DNA of 43,049 bases, taken from NCBI RefSeq assembly GCF_001814775.1, contig NZ_KV817792.1:8254-51302 (forward strand), read 5' to 3'. Positions 36,521 through 43,049 of this stretch are shown in pieces (within the stretch, counting starts at the first letter, position 1; every line of letters begins with the position of its first letter). Both the position numbers and the translations under genes were made by a program. The notes under the pieces are model-generated. The model searched no databases. It was not told the DNA's origin and saw only the letters and a program-made list of their open reading frames with translations. Source of the DNA: Streptococcus sp. HMSC067H01. GTDB taxonomy: Bacteria; Bacillota; Bacilli; Lactobacillales; Streptococcaceae.

Positions 36521-37024
36521 TTAGAAAATAAAGAAAAGAATTCCCCAGATTAGACCACAGGCATAGCCGACTAAAACATCCTTGGGATAATGAACACCCC
36601 CTAAAACTCGCACCAGACCTAGAAGAGCTGATAAGACCAACAAAACCAACCCCACAGGAAGATTTGCATGCAGGCAAGCCATGGAAATAATGGTTGCTGA
36701 AAAGACATGGCGACTAGGCATTGAATTGCCAGAGCTGTCCTTGTCTAGTAGCGGAATAATTTCCCAAGTCTCATAAGGACGCGGTTGATTGATCCACTTA
36801 CGAACAAGCGTCAATAGGACAAAGCCAAAAGCTGGCACCAAGATATAAGTATATAAGGCTTGTCCTGTGCCCTTACTTATAAGGCTTGTCCCCAACAAGG
36901 CCAAGTAGGCTACTGGCATCAGAACTGTCATCATGCGATTAAAGATTCGCATCAGTTGCAATAATTGTGGGTGTCGAAGAAGACTTGATTTCCTCTTCTC
37001 GTACCACTCTTGATAGTTTTTCAT
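36521..37024 (-). CDS. PAP2-family phosphatase
   Basis: The 167-residue membrane protein carries the three phosphatase motifs: KWINQPRPYE (KxxxxxxRP), SMPSRHVFS (PSxH form, with Arg for Gly) and VRVLGGVHYPKDV (RxxxxxHxxxD). It probably dephosphorylates a lipid phosphate or diphosphate, such as undecaprenyl diphosphate or phosphatidate, at the outer membrane face. It follows the interrupted DUF2200-like gene by two bases; no strong ribosome-binding site is seen. The premature stop in the gene before it might reduce its expression through polarity (inference). Confidence 0.87.
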   Translation of the reverse strand: MKNYQEWYEKRKSSLLRHPQLLQLMRIFNRMMTVLMPVAYLALLGTSLISKGTGQALYTYILVPAFGFVLLTLVRKWINQPRPYETWEIIPLLDKDSSGNSMPSRHVFSATIISMACLHANLPVGLVLLVLSALLGLVRVLGGVHYPKDVLVGYACGLIWGILFFIF

Positions 37025-37026
37025 TT

Positions 37027-37383
37027 CTATTTCTCATACTTTTCTAGGACCTGCTGGGCTGTTTTCCCCTTGGCAAGCCAGTCTACTAATTTGTCCAGAC
37101 GACGGATTTCCTGCATCAGAGGATCCTCAATTTCCTCAATACGAACCCCACAAATCTTTCCTGTTATCGTAATCCGTTCAGGAGCATAAGACGGCGCCTG
37201 TCAAAAAAAATCTCCATAAGTAAGGTCTTTATTCAGACAAGTGAGGATGTCACTCACTTCATAACCTGTCAGCCAACTGGTCACTTGGTGAACGGATTCT
37301 GCCCTTCCACCCTTTCGCTCAACCTTTGCGATCAAGGCTTGATAGACCGCAGAAAATTTCATATTGTATAAGTTTTGACTCAT
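37027..37383 (-). pseudogene. DUF2200-like gene interrupted by an in-frame TGA
   Basis: The frame starts MSQNLYNMKFSAVYQALIAK and runs to TYGDFF, where TGA (37201-37203) stops it after 60 codons. The same frame then continues without interruption: QAPSYAPERITITGKICGVR, then IEEIEDPLMQEIRRLDKLVD, to a TAG at 37027-37029, totalling 118 codons, the usual length of the family. One substitution (for example CGA to TGA) explains it; no frameshift is needed. A sequencing error is possible, since the stop follows eight T. The biochemical role of DUF2200 proteins is unknown to me. Confidence 0.8.
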
Positions 37384-37397
37384 ACTCTCCTCTTTCT

Positions 37398-37406
37398 ATT
37401 ATACCA
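37398..37406 (-). promoter_or_regulatory. Promoter of the DUF2200-like / PAP2 pair (extended -10)
   Basis: TGGTATAAT on the minus strand, 15 bases before the start codon, with AGAGGAGAG in between. Confidence 0.65.
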
Positions 37407-37413
37407 GTATAAA

Positions 37414-37444
37414 GAAGAAAAAGAAGGCCGTCAAGCCTTCTTTT
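37414..37444 (-). terminator. Terminator of the MarR-ABC exporter operon
   Basis: On the minus strand AAAAGAAGGC and GGCCTTCTTTTT form a stem followed by T, just after the second exporter gene. Confidence 0.78.
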
Positions 37445-37447
37445 GAT

Positions 37448-39208
37448 TTATTCTTCTGCTTCGTCTTCTGTAAATTGACTATTGTAGAGGTCTGCATAGA
37501 AACCACCCTGAGCCATAAGCTCTTCATGATTTCCTTGCTCGATGATGTTTCCTTCTTTCATGACCAGAATCAAATCAGCATTGCGGATCGTTGACAAGCG
37601 GTGGGCGATGACAAAGGATGTGCGTCCCTCCATCAAACGGTCCATAGCTTTTTGAATCAACTCCTCCGTACGAGTATCGACTGAGGATGTTGCTTCGTCC
37701 AGAATCAAGAGCGGAGCATCTTTGAGCAGAGCACGAGCAATGGTCAAGAGCTGCTTTTGACCTACTGACAAGGTTACTGTATCATCCAAGACTGTATCGT
37801 ATCCATCAGGTAAGGTTGTGATGAAGTGGTGGATTCCGACTGCTTTGGCAGCTTCAATTACTTCTTCATCACTGATACCTGTTTGATTGTAGATGAGATT
37901 GTCACGAATGGTTCCTTCAAAGAGCCAGGTATCCTGCAAGACCATTGAAAAGGCATCGTGTACTTCTGAGCGCTTCATAGCCTTGGTATCCACACCATCA
38001 ATGCGAATACTTCCCTTATCAATCTCATAGAATTTCATCAAGAGGTTAACAATGGTCGTCTTCCCAGCTCCAGTTGGTCCAACAATCGCGACCTTTTGAC
38101 CTGCATGAGCTGTCGCAGAAAAGTCATGAATGATCGTTTTTTCAGGAGTATAACCAAATGAAACTCTGTCGAAGACCACTTCACCCTTCATGTTGGTCAA
38201 TTGTCTTTCCTTATGAGATTCATCTTCCATTTCCTCTTCACCTAGAAATTCGAAGACACGAGTCATGGCTGCACTAGCTTGTTGTAAGCTGGTAATTCCT
38301 TGGGCAATCTGTGATAAGGGTTGCGAGAAGGTTCGAACATAAACCATGAAGGCTACAATAATCCCGATACTGATATACCCTTCAAGAGCCAAGGCAGCAC
38401 CGACGATAATGACTAGAACATAACTAAAGTTGCCTACAAAGACCATGGCAGGCATCATAATTCCAGAGATAAACTGAGATTTCCAAATGCTATCATGTAG
38501 ATTCTGATTCAATCCTGCAAATGTATCTTTTGTTGGTTCCACAGCATTATAGCTGGTCACCACATTGTGGCCAGAGTACATTTCTTCCACATAGCCATTT
38601 ACAGCTGCTAGGTTATTTTGTTGAGCTTTAAAGTAGCCCTGCGACTTGGCCATAATTACGGAAACCGCCGTAAATCCAACAAGGGTTGAAACAACGGTTA
38701 CCAGAGCCAAAATCCAGTTCATACCAAACATGGTAATCAAAACAGCAATCAGTAAAAAGCTAGCTGAAAGAACTGTCCCAAGACTTTGGTTAAGAGACTG
38801 AGCTGCTGTATCAACGTCATTAGTCACACGAGAAAGGGTGTCCCCTTGAGAATGACGGTCAAAATAAGCAAGTGGCAAGCGATTGATTTTCTCAGCAATA
38901 GCTGTCCGCAAACGTTTTGAGAAATGTTGGATACTAGTTGAAAAAATGTAGGCTTGCGTATAGTTCAGGATAATCCCAAGCACATAGAGAATAACCAAAA
39001 AACTAGCAATACTTGAGACAGCTTCTAGGTCAATCTCTGTCATTAACCCATCTGAAATCAAATTGGTAATTTCTTTAATCTTAGTTGGTCCATAAACCGT
39101 GATAATACTTGAACAGATAGTCGCCACAACTGCGATTAGTAGGGGAAGTTGGAGACCTGCTAGAAAAGGTCTACACTGTTTCCATAAGGACATTTTCTTA
39201 TTTTCCAT
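37448..39208 (-). CDS. ABC exporter half-transporter, subunit with catalytic Walker B
   Basis: From ATG 39208 (GGAGGAATT upstream) the protein has 586 residues: six membrane helices (about 1-300) and an ATPase domain with Walker A GPTGAGKTT, Walker B LLILDEATSSVD (catalytic Glu present) and a deviant signature LSVGQKQLL instead of LSGGQ. Together with its neighbour it forms a heterodimeric multidrug-type exporter (as in LmrCD or PatAB). The substrate is unknown, but control by the adjacent MarR suggests drug or toxic-compound export. It overlaps the neighbouring gene by 11 bases; a longer frame from 39271 is not used. Confidence 0.93.
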   Translation of the reverse strand: MENKKMSLWKQCRPFLAGLQLPLLIAVVATICSSIITVYGPTKIKEITNLISDGLMTEIDLEAVSSIASFLVILYVLGIILNYTQAYIFSTSIQHFSKRLRTAIAEKINRLPLAYFDRHSQGDTLSRVTNDVDTAAQSLNQSLGTVLSASFLLIAVLITMFGMNWILALVTVVSTLVGFTAVSVIMAKSQGYFKAQQNNLAAVNGYVEEMYSGHNVVTSYNAVEPTKDTFAGLNQNLHDSIWKSQFISGIMMPAMVFVGNFSYVLVIIVGAALALEGYISIGIIVAFMVYVRTFSQPLSQIAQGITSLQQASAAMTRVFEFLGEEEMEDESHKERQLTNMKGEVVFDRVSFGYTPEKTIIHDFSATAHAGQKVAIVGPTGAGKTTIVNLLMKFYEIDKGSIRIDGVDTKAMKRSEVHDAFSMVLQDTWLFEGTIRDNLIYNQTGISDEEVIEAAKAVGIHHFITTLPDGYDTVLDDTVTLSVGQKQLLTIARALLKDAPLLILDEATSSVDTRTEELIQKAMDRLMEGRTSFVIAHRLSTIRNADLILVMKEGNIIEQGNHEELMAQGGFYADLYNSQFTEDEAEE

Positions 39209-40967
39209 GTTCCAATTCCTCCTTCGATAGTTGTGAATAGGCAATTTCTTGGTAAACTTCATTGCTTGCAAGAAGTTCCTTGTGGGTGCCTTGTCCCACG
39301 ACTTTACCTTGATCCAAGACTAAGATCAGGTCTGCATCCATAATGGTTGAAATGCGTTGGGCAACGATTAACTTGGTCATGGATTGTGTTTTTTCAGCTA
39401 ATACTTGACGCAAGATACGATCGGTCTTGTAGTCCAAGGCTGAGAATGAATCATCAAAAATGATAATCTCTGGTTTACGAGCCAAGGCGCGTGCAATGGC
39501 CAGACGCTGTCTTTGTCCACCTGAGAAGTTGGTCCCGCCTTGAGCTACTTCTGAAGCTAGGCCCGCTTCCTTATCTTCTATAAAGTTTTTAGATTGAGCC
39601 AATTCCAGAGCTTGCCACATAGCCGTCTCACTTAGTGGCGTTTCTTGACTCTTACCAAAGTCGAGATTGCCCTTAACATCTCCAGAAAAGAGCACAGCTT
39701 TTTGAGGGATATAGCCAACTTTATTACGCAAATCTTCTAAGTCATAATTCTGAACATTGACGCCGTCTACTAGAATTTCTCCCTCTGACACATCATAAAA
39801 ACGGGGTAAGAGGTTAACTAGAGTAGATTTACCAGAACCAGTTGAACCAATAAAGGCAATGGTTTGCCCTGCTTCTGCCTTGAAGCTGACATGTTCCACT
39901 ACTGCTTCTGAGTTTTTAGAGTAGCGGAAGGTTACGTCGTGGTATTCCACTTGACCTTTTACAGAAGAGTTTGCTATCTGTGGGTGACTAGGATTTTCAA
40001 TAGTGGAATGAAGGTCTAGCACTTGATTGATACGCCCTGCAGAAACCAAGGTACGAGGAAGAACGATAAAGAGAGCACCCATGAGCAAGAAGCCCATTAC
40101 CACTTGCATAGCATAGGACATGAAGACCACCATATCGCTAAAGAGGGGTAGACGCTCTGTCAAACTAGCGTCGTTGATAAGATAAGCACCAATCCAGTAA
40201 ATGGCAAGGACCAAGCCGCTAGAAATCGCCATCATAATAGGATTCATAATGGCCATTAAGCGACTGACAAAGAGATTGAGTCGTGTGACTTCATCATTGG
40301 CTTCTTCGAATTTCTTATCTTGATATTCCTCAGCATTGTAAGCACGAACAACCCGAATCCCAGTCAAACTTTCACGGGTGATGCTATTGAGTTTATCTGT
40401 CAATTTTTGGATGACAGATTGTTTAGGAAATGCCAAAGTCATCAAGACAGTTGTCATCAGAACATTGACAATGACTGCCACCACCACTGCCCAAATCCAG
40501 TATTCAGACTTGCCAAGGATTTTACCAATAGCCCAAAGTGCCATGATTGGTCCACGAGTGACTACCTGAAGTCCCATGGTAAAGAGCATCTGAATCTGCG
40601 TGATATCATTAGTCGTCCGAGTCAATAGACTGGGAATTGAAAAACGTTTAATTTCTGTCTGGGAGTAATCCAAAACACGATTAAAAATATCGCTTCGTAG
40701 TTGAGCCGTATAGGATGCCGCAACTCGAGCGGCAAAAAATCCAACTGTTACAGATGATAGGAAGGCTAAGAATGACAAACCCATCATCTTAGTTGCTGGC
40801 GACCAAAGGTCTCCCAACTCCGTACCTGGCGTTCCGAGTAATTCTGTTATTTTTGAAACGTAAGTCGGTACTTCTAACTCTAGATAGACCGAGCAACAGG
40901 TAAAGAGAACAGTTATTAGAATCATGCCCCACTCTTTTCCTGTGATACGCTTAGCGAGTTTCTTCAT
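39198..40967 (-). CDS. ABC exporter half-transporter, subunit with degenerate Walker B
   Basis: The 589-residue protein has six membrane helices and an ATPase with Walker A GSTGSGKST, an intact signature FSGGQRQRL, and Walker B IIIFDDSFSALD, in which the catalytic Glu is Asp. The two subunits therefore share one canonical and one degenerate ATP site, the hallmark of heterodimeric exporters. Its start lies 17 bases inside the marR-like gene, so translation is coupled. Confidence 0.93.
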   Translation of the reverse strand: MKKLAKRITGKEWGMILITVLFTCCSVYLELEVPTYVSKITELLGTPGTELGDLWSPATKMMGLSFLAFLSSVTVGFFAARVAASYTAQLRSDIFNRVLDYSQTEIKRFSIPSLLTRTTNDITQIQMLFTMGLQVVTRGPIMALWAIGKILGKSEYWIWAVVVAVIVNVLMTTVLMTLAFPKQSVIQKLTDKLNSITRESLTGIRVVRAYNAEEYQDKKFEEANDEVTRLNLFVSRLMAIMNPIMMAISSGLVLAIYWIGAYLINDASLTERLPLFSDMVVFMSYAMQVVMGFLLMGALFIVLPRTLVSAGRINQVLDLHSTIENPSHPQIANSSVKGQVEYHDVTFRYSKNSEAVVEHVSFKAEAGQTIAFIGSTGSGKSTLVNLLPRFYDVSEGEILVDGVNVQNYDLEDLRNKVGYIPQKAVLFSGDVKGNLDFGKSQETPLSETAMWQALELAQSKNFIEDKEAGLASEVAQGGTNFSGGQRQRLAIARALARKPEIIIFDDSFSALDYKTDRILRQVLAEKTQSMTKLIVAQRISTIMDADLILVLDQGKVVGQGTHKELLASNEVYQEIAYSQLSKEELEHGK

Positions 40968-41412
40968 TCTTATCTCCTATTTTTTCTACATTTGCTTGTA
41001 GTTGGCCCATGACTTCTTCAAAAATAACGAGATTTTCTTCGGAAATGCCATCAAGTAAACTACGGTCAATTCGATCAAAGAAAGACTTAACTTGCTTCAT
41101 TTGAGAGCGTGATTTTTCGGTCAAATGAACAAATTTCGCCCGTTTATCACTTGGACTCACCTCCAACTCTACCAAACCATTTTGCACCATACGCTTGACC
41201 AAATTACTTGCAACTGACTTGGTAATATTGAGTTCTTGTTCAATATCCTTGATGAGTGTTAATTCTTGTTCATGCTCACGACGTTCTAAAAAACGAATGA
41301 CCTGCCCTTGCGGTCCCCCCATAAATTCAATACCACAACGCTTGGCTTCCTTTTGTACCAGCAGATGTAACTGGTGACCAAAACGTTTAAAGACCAACAT
41401 CGGTTTATCCAT
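40951..41412 (-). CDS. MarR-family transcriptional regulator
   Basis: The 153-residue winged-helix protein has the recognition helix ITKSVASNLVKRMVQNGLVE and the wing SPSDKRAKFVHLTEKS (about 75-125). The N-terminal helix contains QKEAKRCGIEFMGGPQGQVI. It is the first gene of the operon with the two exporter subunits and most likely represses it, releasing when a substrate binds. Three copies of a pseudo-palindrome surround its promoter (41437-41530). AGAAGGGAGAAAGC precedes the ATG. Confidence 0.93.
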   Translation of the reverse strand: MDKPMLVFKRFGHQLHLLVQKEAKRCGIEFMGGPQGQVIRFLERREHEQELTLIKDIEQELNITKSVASNLVKRMVQNGLVELEVSPSDKRAKFVHLTEKSRSQMKQVKSFFDRIDRSLLDGISEENLVIFEEVMGQLQANVEKIGDKNEETR

Positions 41413-41436
41413 GCTTTCTCCCTTCTAAATAAAAAA

Positions 41437-41530
41437 TAGTTCTCATAAGAACAATTAAGTTTCCATGAGAACTATTTTATCATTTTCAGAAAAGATGTCA
41501 AGAAAAAAAGTTTCCATGAGAACTATTTTC
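41437..41530 (-). promoter_or_regulatory. Three MarR candidate operators around the exporter promoter
   Basis: ATGAGAACTATT occurs three times: inverted at 41437-41448 (within GTTCTCATAAGAAC), and direct at 41465-41476 and 41517-41528. The last two belong to exact copies of AGTTTCCATGAGAACTATTTT. The arms GTTT/TC...GAGAAC form imperfect palindromes. One copy lies over the transcription start, one just upstream of -35, one in the leader. Confidence 0.75.
41474..41501 (-). promoter_or_regulatory. Promoter of the MarR-ABC exporter operon
   Basis: On the minus strand a perfect TTGACA (41496-41501), 16 bp, then TAAAAT (41474-41479) with extending TGA. It is a strong promoter overlapped by repeated operators, so repression is probably the default. 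Confidence 0.8.
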
Positions 41531-41536
41531 TAATCA

Positions 41537-41565
41537 TTGACAATAGTAGATAATTTATCTATAAT
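41537..41565 (+). promoter_or_regulatory. Perfect-consensus promoter TTGACA-17-TATAAT
   Basis: TTGACA (41537-41542) and TATAAT (41560-41565) at exactly 17 bp. It drives the membrane-protein gene at 41623 and starts eight bases from the outermost MarR candidate site, so that site could also influence it. Confidence 0.88.
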
Positions 41566-41622
41566 AAGCCTAACTTATCATGTAAAGCGAAGTTGTCGCA
41601 CTAGAATCAGGAGAATTTTTAG

Positions 41623-42288
41623 ATGAAACAAGAAGAGTATAAAACCTTAGGAATCCTTGCTGTCATTTTTGGAGCTGGTGCTCTTCTCAGCTCTCGGATA
41701 CCAATTATCAATAGTCTAGCCTTTCTCCTTGGATTTGTTGCCTTGATCTTAGGAGTCATCGGTATCGGCCTCAATCTCCAAAATCAAAAAACATTAGCTA
41801 TGATAGGTTCAAGTTTTGGCCTCATTTCCATTATCATTGTACTGATAAGCCAATTGCTATTCACTCCTATCTTCGCTGATTTTATAAGAGGCTATCGCAG
41901 CTCTTCTAATTATCTCATGGAAGAACCAACAAATGAAGATTGGCCAAATAGTATCATTGATGAATACGAAAATGAAGAGGAAGAAGAGATCTTTACCTGG
42001 ACCCAAGAACAGTTTGATGCCTTAATAGAGGGAGACCCATCCAACCAAGGGCAAGGGGGTACCAACTACAGTGATATTATCAGAGAACATGGAATTCCAG
42101 ATTCTGAGTCAGAATCAAATCTTGATAATCAAGAAACAAAAAGAATCTCCTATCTATCCCTTGGTTCACCTAGTAAGGCAGTTGTTTTAACCTTTGCAAA
42201 ACAGGAAAATGGTCAATTTCTTCTGATTCATAAATTTTCAATCGGTCTGGAATCACAAAAACAACATGATACTGGTATCAGAATCTAA
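41623..42288 (+). CDS. Membrane-anchored protein, two helices plus acidic soluble domain
   Basis: The 221-residue protein has two or three hydrophobic segments (about 7-25, 28-50, 58-82), an acidic linker (ENEEEEEIFTW) and a soluble part. The latter contains FDALIEGDPSNQGQGGTNYS and DIIREHGIPD, then ISYLSLGSPSKAVVLTFAKQ, which resembles the outer-membrane-assembly-like (SmpA/DUF3862) fold of other Gram-positive surface proteins. No firm family name. AGGAGAATT precedes the ATG. Its promoter is the best match to consensus in the window, so expression may be high unless repressed. Confidence 0.82.
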   Translation: MKQEEYKTLGILAVIFGAGALLSSRIPIINSLAFLLGFVALILGVIGIGLNLQNQKTLAMIGSSFGLISIIIVLISQLLFTPIFADFIRGYRSSSNYLMEEPTNEDWPNSIIDEYENEEEEEIFTWTQEQFDALIEGDPSNQGQGGTNYSDIIREHGIPDSESESNLDNQETKRISYLSLGSPSKAVVLTFAKQENGQFLLIHKFSIGLESQKQHDTGIRI

Positions 42289-42303
42289 CATAAAATAAAA
42301 AGA

Positions 42304-42475
42304 GAGTGGGACAGAAATCGGTAATTCGTTAGAATTCGATTTCGTCGTCCCACCTCCGCACAGTTGAGTCGGGCTGTAAAAGCTGATGAAATCAGCGTAG
42401 TAGAGACCACTCAACCACTGCGTCTTGCTCGAAATCCAAAGACAATTAAGAGGCTAGGACTTTTGTCTCAGCCTC
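42304..42475. repeat. Dispersed structured repeat, copy 2 (inverted relative to copy 1)
   Basis: This is nearly the reverse complement of 6025-6203: GAGTGGGACAGAAATCGG opens it, GCTGATGAAATCAGC is central, and GAGGCTAGGACTTTTGTCTC near the end. Differences from copy 1 are a few substitutions and short indels. It is read from the membrane-protein gene and supplies its terminator. Most of the 558-base gap to the next small gene is this element plus the region described at 42640-42846. Confidence 0.85.
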
Positions 42476-42479
42476 TTTT
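42450..42479 (+). terminator. Terminator of the membrane-protein gene, supplied by the repeat
   Basis: GAGGCTAGGAC pairs with GTCTCAGCCTC (42465-42475) across a TTTT loop, and four T follow. Confidence 0.7.
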
Positions 42480-42630
42480 GTATTAGAACCCATTTACTTT
42501 CTAGAATTTCATCACATATATTTCCAAGCGACCCAATATCTTATAAAATAGCTGAGTTTTTCAGAGGTTTACGACATTTTCCCCTTATTTTTTAAACTTT
42601 ATAAAAACTCTTATCTCTGTCGGCGTACCG

Positions 42631-42639
42631 TGATATAAT
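42631..42639 (+). promoter_or_regulatory. Extended -10 promoter of the right-edge region
   Basis: TGATATAAT is a perfect extended -10. The expected transcript begins near 42646 and would pass through a structured leader of about 200 bases before the small membrane peptide. Confidence 0.65.
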
Positions 42640-42846
42640 ATAGTCAAGATAAGAGCTTGCTGAGATCTACAAAGAAGATTGGCTCAAAAAACTTGAAAAG
42701 GCGATAGATAATTCCTCTAAAACAGTAACGTCTATCGCAAAACAAAAGATGTAAGCCCAAATCCAGTGAAAGAAAAAAGAAATGCTAAGAAGTAGATACG
42801 AAAGCCCCTCGAACTTCTATTTTATCAAATGAAAAGAGGGAAACCA
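42640..42846 (+). other. Structured untranslated leader or small RNA, no gene
   Basis: The stretch has 8-bp inverted arms GCGATAGA (42701-42708) and TCTATCGC (42731-42738), and a second hairpin AGAAGT / ACTTCT (42788-42818) followed by ATTTTAT, which could act as a weak terminator. One frame reads EIYKEDWLKKLEKAIDNSSK and ends TVTSIAKQKM, but it has no ATG, GTG or TTG start and is not called as a gene. Confidence 0.4.
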
Positions 42847-42921
42847 ATGGTTAGTTCAATAGCTGTTTTTATAATAGCAATCAACGTCTATATTTATCTA
42901 AAAAACGAAAAGGACAAATAA
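42847..42921 (+). CDS. 24-residue single-helix membrane peptide
   Basis: The peptide MVSSIAVFIIAINVYIYLKN plus EKDK is one hydrophobic helix with a charged tail. AAAGAGGGAAACC precedes its ATG, and its stop is one base before the next start. Size and layout recall type I toxin peptides or small regulatory membrane peptides, but no family can be named. Translation is likely because of the good ribosome-binding site and tight coupling to the helix-turn-helix gene. Confidence 0.55.
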   Translation: MVSSIAVFIIAINVYIYLKNEKDK

Positions 42922-42922
42922 A

Positions 42923-43049
42923 ATGAGAAAAGTTATTCAAGAATTATTAGACAGTTCCATTTCTACATCTGCGATTTCACAAGGTGCTGGCGTTCCTTGG
43001 TCTACCATTTCGGATCTTAGAAAAGGAAAAACAAGCATGGACAAAATGG
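42923..43049 (+). CDS. Helix-turn-helix protein, 5' part only (cut by window edge)
   Basis: The first 42 residues are visible: MRKVIQELLDSSISTSAISQ, then GAGVPWSTISDLRKGKTSMD. The segment TSAISQGAGVPWSTISDLRKG is a helix-turn-helix of XRE/Cro-like character (recognition helix WSTISDLRKG). It begins one base after the membrane peptide stop, so both are co-translated. Likely a regulator of the small operon or a phage-like/antitoxin-like protein; the rest is outside the window. Confidence 0.6.
   Translation, partial: MRKVIQELLDSSISTSAISQGAGVPWSTISDLRKGKTSMDKM

Noticed and set aside
37201..37203. TGA in the DUF2200-like gene as a selenocysteine codon
   Set aside because: Streptococci are not known to use selenocysteine and no SECIS-like context is visible; a nonsense mutation or sequencing error is simpler.
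42661..42753. Possible peptide EIYKEDWLKKLEKAIDNSSK... before the small membrane peptide
   Set aside because: The frame has no ATG, GTG or TTG start after an upstream stop and overlaps an inverted repeat. It may be a remnant, but a gene cannot be supported.

Overview
The window looks like chromosome of a mitis-group Streptococcus (S. mitis / S. oralis / S. pneumoniae relatives). This rests on protein recognition (a PBP1b-type penicillin-binding protein, the uppS-cdsA-eep-proS cluster, rpmB-asp23-fakA, a pneumococcal TCS11-like ABC/two-component operon), on the dominance of extended -10 promoters (TGnTATAAT), on a CiaR-type promoter with the start of a csRNA at the left edge, and on two copies of a dispersed structured repeat. 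No database was consulted. I see no tRNA, rRNA, CRISPR array, insertion sequence or prophage.

Layout. 1-3852 (minus strand): csRNA start, two GNAT acetyltransferases, leuS. 4030-6203 (plus): gpsA and galU, ending in dispersed repeat copy 1. 6280-13083 (plus): pbp1b, an EamA transporter with an apparently leaderless mRNA, then dapH, N-acetyl-diaminopimelate deacetylase, 5-formyl-THF cyclo-ligase and rhomboid protease. Peptidoglycan synthesis thus sits next to supply of its diaminopimelate/lysine precursor. 13104-19347 (minus): a family 1 glycosidase with its own promoter, and the uppS-cdsA-eep-proS operon. 19421-24677 (plus): a small helix-hairpin-helix protein behind a leader terminator, then a T-box leader heading a four-gene operon (flavin-reductase-like, GNAT, P-loop kinase-like, valS).

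24677-28867 is the accessory island: an A+T-rich two-gene module (PD-(D/E)XK / DUF4297-Cap4-like nuclease plus HerA-type ATPase) that looks like an anti-phage system, a decayed remnant of a cytosine-C5 DNA methyltransferase, and a Fic-domain protein. It lies between valS and the two-component operon and looks like a defence hotspot.

28882-37444 (minus): response regulator, histidine kinase, ABC permease and ATPase and two small membrane proteins in one operon with a three-half-site candidate operator upstream; fakA and asp23; rpmB; a LytTR regulator plus LiaF-like membrane protein; a PAP2 phosphatase; and a DUF2200-like gene interrupted by an in-frame TGA. 37448-41530 (minus): a MarR-controlled heterodimeric ABC exporter with three copies of a candidate operator. 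41537-43049 (plus): a membrane protein behind a perfect-consensus promoter, dispersed repeat copy 2 (inverted relative to copy 1), a tiny membrane peptide, and a truncated helix-turn-helix protein at the right edge.

Most of the window is ordinary core genome. The strongest accessory signals are the nuclease-HerA pair, the methyltransferase remnant, and the regulatory sites at the csRNA, the TCS operon, the MarR operon and the LytTR operon. Starts were moved downstream from the longest open frame where a ribosome-binding site or promoter required it (gpsA, galU, pbp1b, eamA, rhomboid, uppS, asp23, the LytTR gene and others).
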